This document shows positions 47,641 to 59,500 of a DNA stretch of 64,000 nucleotides, in pieces. The position numbers were made by a program, and so were the translations under genes. The notes beneath the pieces were generated by a model. The model ran no database searches. It was not told the DNA's origin and saw nothing but the letters and a program-made list of their open reading frames with translations. The DNA comes from Argopecten irradians (Eukaryota; Mollusca; Bivalvia; Pectinida; Pectinidae): NCBI RefSeq assembly GCF_041381155.1, contig NC_091134.1, positions 10,758,755-10,822,754 of the forward strand, written 5' to 3'. Position 1 is the stretch's first letter, and the number at the start of each line of letters is the position of its first letter.

Positions 47641-48977
47641 TCCTGGGCACGGAGTTGCCGTGTAGTACCGAATGCTAATGACTGGTGACGTCATCATGAC
47701 ACTTCAATGTTGTCCGGTCAACGACAAAATACGTTGGCTACAAGCAGGATCTTGATGGAAACAATCATAACGAAATCAAAATTGCTAGTAAGACTAAAAG
47801 AACAAGAATTCGTCCAAAATAACCGCGCATATACATTTTTGTAAGTAAAGATTCTACCAACGGCAAGTAAATGGTACCAAATAAGATATATATGTCATTC
47901 AAATCTACTTTTGTACAAAAGCTTATTTTGTGTATTTTGCCGCGGCCGATCAGAATTGGCGAAAACATCGCTGAGCATGATTATGCAAAATTAAATATAA
48001 TAGTGATATTGTGTATGTCTATATATGACGTCTTAGGTGTACGTAATTAAACACAACACAGTTGATAAAAAGTGTGTATGCATTATTGATAAGTCGTCGT
48101 GAAATGTTGTTCATCTTGTACAATGCGGTAAAGATGCCAACAATGTACATTTCATGAAAACAAGTCTACAGGGTTCGGAACATAATTTTGTCACCAAATA
48201 AACATGCCGTTACGTATACTGATATTTATAGCAGGTCCAAGGAGCGTTTATTTGACCCGATTCAACTTAACAAAAGTAAGTATGCACATCGTGTTCTTTT
48301 GATATTTTCATTCAGATTGCGGTTGTAAAATTTCTCATGCAAATATGGCATATATTCCAAATGCAACTATTCATTGGTATTTTATCATTTGAACATAGAA
48401 TATTGTTAAGAAAAAATGCCAAAGGGGGAGTTGTAAAATCCGACCATGCTTCGATTATTCCTATTAACTCATATCAATTAAATTCAATTTTTTTTTTTTA
48501 ATTTCAATTATTGATTTAGTAAAACGGGGCTAATAACTCAAGTCACCGCGAAAACATGTGATAAAACAAACCAGAGTGTGTTAGTCCTGGTAAATGTCGG
48601 CGATGACGTGACAAACATGGCGACACAAATGGAGTTAAGTGGAAAGCTAGAAACTGTATATGTTTTACTGGTATTTGACTTAAAATTATGATATCATTGA
48701 GTTTTAGTGTAATATATCACACCATGTCTCTAAACACGAGTCAAATAGTCTGTGATTAATGACTTTCTTGATTGACAAACTTTTTAACACTTAAAATTCA
48801 TAAATTACGTAGCTTATTATTATGATCACTGGAAATCCATAATTGTCAACACAATGATGGCACAGTACAGGTTCAAAATCGATTAAATTTGTCACAATCT
48901 AATCTTAAGGATTTGGAAAGAGAAAAAAAACAGAACCAGGCTCCGGGATCATTAAATAATGTTAGACTTAAATTTGG

Positions 48978-49036
48978 ACTTAGCCAATCATTAATGACGT
49001 AACTTTTTGTAATGTCATCTTTGATTGGCTAAGTCA
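48978..49036. repeat. Short inverted repeat before the CTLD exon
   Basis: GACTTAGCCAATCA and TGATTGGCTAAGTC pair across about 30 bases, 33 bases upstream of the acceptor at 49068. Confidence 0.7.
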
Positions 49037-49892
49037 TTAAGAGTCATTAAGGTTCGGTTGATTTACAGATTTTTGTCGTCTGGAAGGTTACACCTACGAC
49101 CCAATCCTGAATGTGTGTATCCGCTTGTATACCACTGCAAAGTCATGGCCCGACGCTGAGGCTGCATGTTCTCATGAGTCGGCCAATCTTCTCATACTGG
49201 ATACGATAGAGAAAGTGAGGGCCACCAAGAATGGTGTACATCAGAACCTTTTTGCAGGTAAATATGACGAATGCTATCGGTAGATGTTTATTTGTTTGTT
49301 TACACAGTCCACGTCAACAGTTATATTCTTTCAAATTTCCGGTTTAGGAAACGATGTCCTCCATTTTAAGGATGTACACCTCTGAGAAGTCTAAATTTTC
49401 TTGTATTCAACATTTTTTGGAAATTGGTGTACATATCATAAAAGAAAAAAATAGAATAAAAATATATGTTAGTGTGCTCGTGTTTTAGCTGTGGTCACTC
49501 AAAGATACCAAGTTGACAAAATATTTTATGAGAATTGTGCCATGTTGACCAGCAGTTATGATTAATAAGACTCCTATTATTTGTCAGAATAACAATATAT
49601 GTTATCCCTACCTCTTAATTTTGAGCTGCGAAATCCACCATTTTCCGTCATTTTTACCTGATTTAACCATTTTATAGAAACAGTTGTGGTATTAAACTTT
49701 TGTAAATATTTTGCATATCAATAGGAAAAGTTGTTATTTCTAAATCAGGCAGAAGAATAGGGGGTCGGTGTGATAACTTTTTTCTCATAACTTATTAATA
49801 CTTTAATACTTTAATACATTAATACTTACTTTTCATGTCATAGGCTAAATGAAACGTACAGAATCGATGGGATAAAACTAGGGTGAGAGTTT

Positions 49893-51240
49893 AAGGCCCA
49901 GTCACACTAAAGAGCGGATTAATTACGGATGAATTAAGTTAACAAATTTTGGCCGTTCGTTGTCATCCGCGACAAAATTGGCTAAAAACAACAAATTTTC
50001 AAGTCTAAATTACGGATTTATTAATAAAATTTTGCTAATTTATGACGAACTAAGGCCCGGTCCCACTGGCGTTTAGGAAGATTTGCGAATGCATTGCGCA
50101 CAAAATTGGCTGATATTCGCTGAGCATACGCAATATTCGTAAAACGAACTTGTATCTGTCGCCTAACATCCGCACACCTCCGTAATTATCCGCAAAGGAG
50201 TGTTTTTCCGTTCCCAGGATTTTTGAACTGCACAAAATTTTGATTGCGGAAATCATTCGCATTAGATACGCTATTCGCTCGTAATATATACTCAATACAT
50301 GCTTATGATATGCGCTGTATATCCGCTGTTATTCGTTGATATCCGCAACTGACAGGGTTTTACGGCTTTATACCGAACTGGGACAGTGTGTAAAACGAAT
50401 ATATAGCGTACCTATCACGTTGACATCACGAGTCAAAATAATTTGTAGCGAATGTATATCGAGTTCAGCGTTTGTATTGCGTCTGTTTTGCATTTGATTT
50501 GAGAATAATTTGCGAATGTATAACAAACATGTTGCGTAAAACAAAACTACTGTATAAATATGGCAAAAAATCGACATATTCATCTATTATTTCCAGTCCG
50601 TCGAGAAGTACAGGTGTAATAATGGTTCCTCGGCAATAATACCAATGCAACATAACAATGGTACAAGTCATGAAATTAATTCAAAGACATAAAAGAAAAA
50701 GTGTTTTGCTTTGATTTGAATCAGACTGGACCTTCTTTGTATCTGGAGGATGTAGGATGAAAGTTGCAGCTTGCTTATCTTTGTAGCAGTCGTGTTGTTG
50801 TGAAAAGCGATATCCAAAGGCCCGAGTGCGCTTCTTTTCCTACCGTAATTCAGATGCCCAACATGCGCAATACAACCGTTCTTTCCGCTACATCTACGCA
50901 ATGCATTATTAATAGATTCGTAATACTTCCGTAACAATCGCAATACTTCCGATCTGTTTCCTCAATTTATGCGTTATATATTCGTTATTGATTGTTATGT
51001 ATCCGCATTGTTGGATAATCTTACCGATTGTACCCCACACGGGAGAGCATCCGTTATCGTATTCGTTTTTATTCGTGAAATATCCGCATTTGTTCGTAAT
51101 AAATTCGCAGAATGTTATTAACATATCCGTAATTTATACTTGAAAATTTGTTATTTTAAGCCAATTTTGTTGCGGATGACAACGAACGGCCAAAATTTAT
51201 AAACTAAATTCATTCCGTAATTAATCCGCCTTAATATATA
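49893..51240. mobile_element. 1.3-kb element with long terminal inverted repeats and nested start motif
   Basis: About 110-bp arms at 49914-50030 and 51118-51230 (CGGATTAATTACGGATG, TTGGCCGTTCGTTGTCATCC against complements). The first bases, AAGGCCCAGTCACACT, recur inside the left end as AAGGCCCGGTCCCACTGGCG (50052-50071), so a second related element seems nested in the first. It fills most of intron 2 of the fifth lectin gene. No transposase. Confidence 0.75.
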
Positions 51241-52074
51241 TTAATCCGCCTCGGTATCGATGTTAGTATACAATATTTGTAATCCCAAATTTATGTTAAG
51301 CTTGTATTGTCTGGTCTAAGTAAATGAGGTTAGCAGACCAATTTGACATTTAGTCATTTTTATGCCATATCCGTATATCAAATGATAAATATGATGTATG
51401 ATCATCTTTAATGTGTTCGTTCCCAAAGCCTCAAATGAATGGTGGATGGGAGGATACGACTAGGACCCTGGATTTGCAAACTACTTCCGATGGCTGAATG
51501 GAGACAGTATTGCTATTCCCAGCGCTATTTGGTTCGACCCGACCCAGCCGGACATCGATGTCGAACGCTGTGTCAATCTGTTCATCTCCCACTCTGGAAT
51601 AGATGATCTCGCGTGCTATCTACAATTGTTTTACGCGTGTCAGGAAGACGTTTAGAACGTGTATTCATTGATCTGATGTTCTGCGTCTGACAGAAAGAGG
51701 TCCAGAATCATATTGATATATTTGTATTTTGTCAGGAAAACGCTAGGACATGTCATTACACTGATATTTTTCTCTTTCGCGTCACAGGAAGAGGTTCAAA
51801 AATATGATCATATCAATATACTAGTATTTTGTCAGGAAAACGTTAGAACAAGTTATTTCTCTGTCATTTTTCACTTTTATTTATTTAACTCTTTTGTCAT
51901 GTGCCACAGTTTAGGTTGTCCACTAGCGAACACGTACCCGGTAACTTAAAAAAAATACTCCTATACTTGTCCCGGTAGTATCATAATTTTTAAAATTTGG
52001 AGCAAAATGCGTTAAAGTAAGAATACAACTTTAATTATTGTTTTCCCATTTGTCAAAGTTAAATAAAAAAATCT

Positions 52075-53514
52075 TTATGGTGTAATGTCTTTCTCACTGG
52101 ATCCTTGTTCCTCCTTTTCTTTGCATTTACAGAACAGTTTATGCCTCATATCTTTATCTTTCAAAACAAAAATACAAAAAGTAATGGTGGCCTGCAAGCT
52201 GTCTGCGACACTTTGGAAAAGAACGAAGAAATATTTTTCGACAGGACGAAATCCTGAGATGTCAGCGTCAAACGCAAGCGAGTAGATATGTACACTGTAT
52301 CTAATGGTTCCCCACATCTTGGCGAGGTAGAAGTAGATCCCAACCCACACTAGGATGGAGTTGACAGACGATTGTTGACGTTCGGCGTTGTCTGTTGAAT
52401 TTCCACTGTCAAATAACCTTCTCGATTCGTTGTAAGAATTCTAAAAGTAAAGACATAAAGACGTTTATGGAAGCTATATTCAAATACTATGAATACTAAC
52501 AATAATTATTTTCGATAAAAAGAAACAAAAAATCATATTATTGTGTTGTTTATGCTCCGCTCGCTAAATAATACAAGCTAAAAAGACAATTTGACAAAAT
52601 TAAAACAAACAAAATACCCACGGAGATCGCAGCGCCTATTAAAAAAAGGTTTATGTCTGACTAAAGAAAGAGAAATCTTTTCTCTGTTTTTCGAATTTCA
52701 ACTATCAAAATCTATAATAGTGGCCTGTCAGCCATCTTGTTGACTGATCGGTCTAAAATGCAATATGCACAACTGGGACCTTGGGGGAACATACATATGA
52801 AATAGCGGTAACAAACTTCAACTATGAAAATCCAAGAAAGCTGCCGATGGGCTATCTTGTTGACAAATCGGTCCCCTAATGTAATTTGCATAACTAGAGC
52901 CATAAGGAAACCTACATACTATAATTATAAAATTTGCGACAGATCTCTTCAGCAATTTCTGAAGAATAGCGGTAACAAGCTTGAACTATCAAAATCAAAG
53001 ATGGTTGCTTGTCAGCCATTTTCTTGACCAATTGATCCCAATATGCAATATGCCTAACAAAGGTTCTTGGGAATCTGCACATGAAAGTGAAAAGATCCGC
53101 CCTGTAATTTCTGAGAAATAGCGGTAACAAGAATTACGAACGGACCGATAAACGAACGGATGACGAACCACGGACGAAATGCGATTTGAATAGCGGGCTA
53201 AAAGGATTGTTTATAGCTTCTGTTTATGTCCTATGAATAACACTTAAAGTAGGCACCATTTTAGGGGTGTGTGAAGTGAGGTAAACTTACGGTTATAGAG
53301 GGATGAACTTTTCTACAGTATCGTTGGTAGATTATGATGATGAACATGAAACAGGTACTGAGATACACTACCAGTTCCCAGCCTTGCTTGGTGACGACCA
53401 TCCAGACCCACCGTTCCTGTTTAGATACTCCATCACTGATCCAGCACCACATCCCAGCTATAGTTTCAGATTCACCTAACGTGCCACGTCCCCAAGCACA
53501 CAGCACGATGATCA
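52075..53514 (-). CDS. Second GPR157-like receptor, last two exons
   Basis: Minus-strand exons 53291-53514 (VIIVLCAWGRGTLG, then GMWCWISDGVSKQERWVWM, KQGWELVVYLSTCF) and 52075-52440 (NSYNESRRL, then WVGIYFYLAKMWGTIRY, FQSVADSLQATITFCIF, a lysine-rich tail and TAA). Splice positions and phases (1 in, 0 between) equal those of the gene at 7042-10197, and the WCWI, WGTIR and QSVADSLQ motifs align with it; about 45% identity by eye. The exon with TM1-TM3 is not found between 53515 and 64000, a stretch full of mobile DNA, so the gene is either continued outside the window or lost its 5' part. It is a plasma-membrane receptor by family; ligand unknown. It is convergent with the fifth lectin gene. 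Confidence 0.78.
52690..53200. repeat. Three-unit tandem repeat in the receptor intron
   Basis: Units starting near 52697, 52818 and 52983 share AACTATCAAAATC, TGTCAGCCAT, TTGTTGAC, AATATGCA and GAAATAGCGGTAACAA; the array ends in CGGACCGATAAACGAACGGA. This is a familiar bivalve intron repeat (from memory). Confidence 0.75.
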
Positions 53515-53859
53515 CTGAGAATAGTTTTTTAAATATTTTGTTTATGAAATCTTGTTCCAAACTGTTTTGAGCATATATGCATTTATACTCAACAAATTAA
53601 GGTAAGGGTCACATTTAATTAGATAGGATTTAAACTAATTTATTACAAATAGTATTCCATTCATTGATTCAAAATGATTCCTCTTCAGAAAATTGTACAT
53701 CAACCAATCTACAGGCATGTAACAAGGCATACACAGGCAACATTTCTTCACTTCAAGAAATATTACCTGTGTATCCCTAATTTAAAGGTGGAAACACAAG
53801 GTGATGAAAGGTAAATTTCCTTCAGGAGTGGTCATTTGATTGTCAGTACTCAGTGTGAC

Positions 53860-54640
53860 CTTAATTAGCCTCAATTACGTCACGACACCGCCTGATGAAG
53901 CTGCGGATATTTCTACGGATAGTCAATTGTGCCAGGGTACGCCGTTCCTGTAACAGGACGGTTTCCAGTTCAAGAAATGACGACGTTCCGATTCTGAATC
54001 TGACTCTGAAAAACATTTCAGGTGTGTCCCGTAGGATTCGTGGGCCAGCACATGCACTCGAAGGTTCCAGCTTCCGGGTACTCATTGACTATCATAGCAC
54101 AAGAGGACACGCATTATCACCCATGAGTACAAAATCGGTATGTATTGCAACAGTGAATTGCAACAAAATAGGGTCGAGGTTTTCGTCAATATGGCGATTT
54201 CGAGTCAGTGTATATCGTTCCGTCTAGAGAAACCCACACTATAACCGCGCCTTCACCACAGCGATAGTGTTGTGTCACTGAATTGTCACGCCATTGTTCG
54301 TTTTTCTCTTGCCACACTTGTCGCGTTATGAAAGTCCACGCAAAATTTCGACTTGTCAGTGAAAAGAATCGGTTGAATATGGCGCAGTCCTATTCATCGC
54401 GATTAAAAGTGGCCTCACAGCTGGTTGACGAGCGCGTTGGTTAACTTCATGGAGGCGACTCCTATAGCTTTGAGAAGAAATACACAGTCCCTGATGATTG
54501 CGAAGGCCTTTATTGAGCTCAACACCAGACGAAATCGATTACGTATAGATTGCAGAATGGCACGGTCCTCACGGGCTGTCGTACATCTTGGTCTGTCATC
54601 CCTTGGTCCATGACTACCGAACTAGTAGCATTGAAGGGCT
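53860..54640 (-). pseudogene. Decayed Tc1/mariner-type transposase
   Basis: On the minus strand, pieces in several frames match Tc1 transposase in order: GRPRCTTAREDRAILQSIRN-like helix-turn-helix end (about 54600-54540), FTDKSKFCVDF (about 54350), VIVWVSLDGTIYT (about 54250), DFVLMGDNACPLV in the place of the usual DNARPH motif (about 54130) and TIRRNIRSFIRRCRDVI near the C-terminus (about 53885). Stops and frame changes are frequent, so it is an old copy without activity. Inverted ends were not identified. Confidence 0.7.
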
Positions 54641-54867
54641 AGCGTTCCAATAACCTAACGATGACTCCTATTGTCAGCAACATTTCGATGCAGTCAATCT
54701 CTATTGGAGCATTACCTATGGCAGTACCTATCTTTTGTTCACTCAAGTGATGTCGTCTTAGGCATTTCTTACTATTATTACTTAAAATGGCTTTTAGTGT
54801 GAAACAATGAAAAACGCTGTGAAATTCAAATCATTTACCCACGTGTCGCCATCACTGTCCCATTTAC

Positions 54868-55053
54868 GTATTCTGTATTTGTATACTACAGAGGTATCTG
54901 CTTTTCCGGGTAGGTATCGATTGTTACGTCATGTGTATACTAGTGTAAAAATTTTCGGAGAAAACGACGTGGACTGCGCTCACAAAATAATGACGTAACA
55001 ATCGATACCTACCCGCAAGGTAGATACCTCTGTAATATGCAAAGACGGAATAC
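54868..55053. mobile_element. Palindromic MITE, copy B
   Basis: About 185 bp. GTATTCTGTATTTGTATAC, ACAGAGGTATCTG and CGGGTAGGTATCGATTGTTA pair with TAACAATCGATACCTACCCG, TAGATACCTCTGT and the final GACGGAATAC. Same family as 12801-12945. Confidence 0.85.
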
Positions 55054-56552
55054 TGCCTAAGTAGTCTGACCTTCACGTTTTCACTCATATGTAAGTCTTT
55101 GTCAAATGGACGCTTTAAAAAAGTTATATGATATACTTCTATTTTTTCTGATTCTCCAAAGATGTGACCCTTAACTTATGTTGCTGAGTATGTAAATAAA
55201 TAAACAATAAATCTTCATTAGAAATTGTTTCAAATGAGAAGTCTAAAGAACATTAATTACAAAAGTACACAAGAAAATATCTCGTCCTAACAAGACCAGT
55301 TCCTATTTGGGTCAAGTGGTACGAACGTTTATTATCTAACTAAACAAACTCCTTAATAAAGAGTCGTAAAGTCTTATGCAATAGATTGCAAAAATACAAA
55401 TTTACCCAAAATTCTGTACCCGAGGGTGGAATAGTTCTATCCTACATAATTTACATATGAAAGAGTTATTTTCTCACATTGCTTGTCGAATTACTTGCAC
55501 GAAAGGTGAGGCAGCTATTTTGTGACAAAATCTTAACTTCTTAAATAATCGATCGATTTTAAAAATAAGAACGCCATTCGAAAGAGCTCATCAAAGTTTG
55601 GTTTATATTGAAAATATAAACAAGAAATCTTAGGTAAAACGGTTTGAAATGCAAATTAAACAAATGAAATGGTAAATAAATCCGACAAATCAATCGAAAT
55701 AGAAGAAAAATGACGTCAACTTTGGCTGACATGACGTCATCTCATTGTTTTTTTCAATTGTGACGTCACAGCTATGTAAGATAAATTTATCTTACATAGC
55801 TGTCTTTCATGGGACAACTCTATCTTACATGGTTATCTATGTGAGAAAAATATGTATGTAGCTGTATCTTGTTACAGCACAGAGAGTTATGTATTCGATG
55901 AAGAACCGAAAGGATGTATAAAAAATGTAACATTAGCACAATCATCATTTTACGCAATCTTTTATTTCAGTGAGAATGTTTAACATAAATACGTCTTTTA
56001 GATGTGCCACTACATGATTATTGTTCACATAGGCACGATACTCAACATCTAGATAAACTCATCACAGAATATTGGGGATACCATTGATATTGTTATAGCA
56101 GTTATCGTTGATTATAGCCTTTATTTTACGCTCGTTAGTTAGTACTTATTTTCCATACGTTATTACCCTTTGAGTGCCACAGGAATCATCTTAGAGAGTG
56201 CCAAGCCGGGTTTCGATCTGACGTAGAGCAATTGAACAATAGAACAAGCGATGACGTCACGTCATTATCACGGCAAGCCTGGAATTCCTCTGTCACAAAA
56301 TGGATATTGTTGTGCACAACTGATAAAAGTACATGTTTGTGTACAGTTCCTAGCCAAGTGAATTTTAACCAAATTTGACATGCTAATGGGAAATTTTCTA
56401 CTCTTTCAGCTCATGATATTTGCATAGTTTCTCGTCACTGATTCTTTTGAGAAAAAACATATTTTATAAAAAAAAACGAAAAACATCTTCATCGCCATGT
56501 TTAGCATAACAAGGAAAAGAAGGTGTCAGCTTTGAGTTGTGCACAAAACTAA
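55054..56552. other. Non-coding stretch, contains a 36-bp perfect palindrome
   Basis: No gene seen. At 55768-55803 ACAGCTATGTAAGATAAA is followed at once by its exact complement. Related half motifs (ATCTTACATGGTTATCTATG) follow within 70 bases. Confidence 0.55.
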
Positions 56553-59500
56553 TGATATTGTTATGTATGACACTAAATACATGTAGTTATGAGCAAAGGC
56601 GTAAACAGTCAGTTCCTTCTGTGTTAGCTATGTCAAAGCCTAGTCAGAAACTTAGTGATATTGTGGAAGATTCTAAAGTGTCTGTTGAGATTAAGAGCTC
56701 AGAGTCTGATAGTGTCTTTGAGAAGTACTCTCCCTTCATTTCTGAAGGTTTTGTTTCACTTACTAGTGATATTACCAACTTGAAACCTGTGAAGATTTTG
56801 CGAGATACTGGGGCTTCTCATTCTTTGATATTAGATGGCGTAGTGCCTTTGTCTGAGGAGACCTCATCTGGTAGTAGTGTTTTGCTTCAAGGTGTAGAGT
56901 TAGGTTTTGTTAATGTGCCTCTCCATTGTGTTTATTTAAAGTCAGATTTGGTTACTGGGCCTGTCACCATTGGTGTTAGACCGGAACTTCCCATAGAGGG
57001 CGTGTCGCTCATTTTAGGCAATGACTTGGCTGGAGAGAAAGTTAGGGTAGATCCCTTAGTGTCCAGTATTCCAGATAAAACAGATGATGCTGAGACTATT
57101 CAACAGGAATTTCCTGGTATTTTCCCTTCTTGTGCTGTAACTCGTTCAATGAGTAAGAAGGTTTCTGATGTTGCAGTAGTTGAGGATCATTATAGTCCAG
57201 GGTTAGGTGACACTTTCTTGGCTCATGATATAGAGGATATCGGGGGCAAGTGTGATCTTTTGAGCAATCCTGTAGACTTTGATAGTGATGGAGTTGTTCC
57301 TAACAAGGGTACTTCTTTGTCTGACATGATGAGTAAATCATCTTTGTCTAGAGAGGAGCTTTTAGTAGAACAGGAGAAAGATCCTGAAATCTCCTTATTG
57401 TGTAATCGGGCTTTGAGTGAGGAAGAGGCTGAGAAAGTCCCGGTTTGTTACTTCCGTCAGTCAGGTGTGTTGATGCGCAAGTGGCGCCCCCCTGATGTGT
57501 CTCCCGAGGAAGACTGGAAGGTTGTCAATCAAATAGTTGTCCCACCGAGGTATAGGCAAGATATTCTAAGTTTGTCTCATGACGTACCTATGGCAGGGCA
57601 TTTAGGTGTGACCAAGACTTATAACAGGATCTTAGATCACTTCTTTTGGCCCAAGTTGAAACGGGATGTGGCTGATTTTTTTAGGTCTTGTCATACTTGT
57701 CAGGTGGTAGGGAAACCTAATCAGAAAATCCCTGTTGCCCCTTTGCACCCCATTCCAGCGTTTGAGGAACCATTTAGTAGAGTCATTATAGACTGTGTAG
57801 GTCCTCTACCCAAAACTAAGTCTGGGAATGAGTATCTTTTAACTATTATGTGTGCTTCCACACGCTTTCCTGAAGCCATTCCACTCAGGAATATTAAAGC
57901 CCCTAACATAGTCAAGGCTTTGGTTAAATTCTTTACATTGGTTGGTCTTCCAAAAGCTGTCCAATCGGACCAAGGGAATTTCATGGTATTTTTCAACAAG
58001 TCATGTACCAGCTCCAGATCAAGCAGTATAAGTCTAGTGCTTATCATCCAGAGTCTCAGGGTGCTTTAGAACGTTTTCATCAGACATTGAAGAATATGAT
58101 GAGATCTTATTGTTTTGAAAACAAAAGAGATTGGGACGAAGGTATACACATGTTGTTGTTTGGCGTTAGAGAATCTGTACAAGAATCTCTTGGCTTTAGT
58201 CCCTTTGAACTTGTGTTTGGACATACTGTACGTGGTCCTTTGAAAATTTTGAAAGACAAAATTTTGGACGAAGATTCTAAAGTGAATCTCTTAGAGTATG
58301 TGTCTAACTTTAAGCAAAGGTTGACAAGGGCATGTGAACTGGCAAAAGAAAATTTGGCCGTTACTCAAACCAAAATGAAAACATGGTATGATAAAGATGC
58401 CCGTGCAAGAAGTTTTGATCCAGGTGACAAAATTTTGGCTCTATTACCAATACCGGGTCAGCCTTTGCAAGCTAGATATTTTGGACCTTATGTTGTTGAG
58501 AAAAAGGTCGATGATGTTAACTACATTGTACAAACTCCAGGGAGGCGCAAGAAAACTCAATTATGTCATGTTAATATGCTTAAGAAATATGTAGATAGAG
58601 AAGAGAGCAAGACCTCTCAACCTATTGCTACTTTGGCCTCTGTACCATCACAAAGTGAAAGTACAGCTGATATTTGTAAATTAGACTTAGATGGTGGTGT
58701 ACAAGATGTAGGTTTAGACTGTGGTGTTAAGTTAAGGAATTCAGATGTGCTCGCGAACTTGGACAAGAAACTATGTCATCTATCGGAAAAGGAACGCAAT
58801 GAACTTAAAGATTTGATACTTGAGTATAAACATTTGTTTCCGGATACACCAGGCAAAACAGATGCTATCTATCATGACGTGGATGTAGGCGATGCGCCAC
58901 CTGTCAAGCAACATCCTTACCGTGTCAATCCTTTGAAAGAAGAACATTTAAAGAAAGAAATTCAATACATGTTGGACAATGATATTATTGAACCAAGCAA
59001 AAGTGAATGGAGCTCTCCATGTGTTCTGGTACCAAAGCCAGACAAGACATACCGATTCTGTACTGACTTCAGAAAAGTAAACTCTGTCAGTAAAACAGAC
59101 TCTTATCCAATTCCAAGGATTGACTCATGTATTGACAAAGTTGGCAAAGCCAAGTGTAAGCAAGTTTGACCTGTTGAAAGGATATTGGCAGGTGCCATTA
59201 ACAGAAAGAGCTAAAGAAGTGTCGGCATTTGTAACCTCGCAAGGTTTGTACCAGTACAAAGTTATGCCATTTGGTATGAAGAATGCCCCGGTAACATTTC
59301 AACGTCTTCTTAACAGCGTGATATCAGACCTGGAAGGCTGTGATGGATACATTGATGACGTCATCAACTACCACGACACGTGGGAAGACCATCTACGCGG
59401 GATTCGTGAATTCTTCGAAAGACTCACTACCATGAAATTGACTGTAAACTTATTGAAATGTGAATTTTGTCATGCAACTGTTGAATGTTTAGGCCATGTT

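Larger units (their letters stand above)
47112..51655 (+). pseudogene. C-type lectin gene without PAN exon and with an in-frame stop
   Basis: Exons: 47112-47169 (signal peptide MAMTSFCLWILIFSAAITT, donor G|GTAAG), 49069-49257 (CTLD N half: FCRLEGYTYDPILNVC, SWPDAEAACSHES, LLILDTIEKVRA) and 51429-51655 (CTLD C half: WWMGGYD, QPD, ERCVNLF, FYACQEDV). Phase-1 ends let exon 1 join exon 2 directly, giving a signal + CTLD protein of 157 residues; no PAN exon is visible in the 1.9 kb between. In the last exon TAG at 51461-51463 follows GGYD, where the paralogues have TAT or AAT, and the frame is otherwise open to the terminal TAG. Truncation there would remove the QPD region and the last two cysteines. 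It could be a recent null allele or a sequencing change. Confidence 0.75.
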
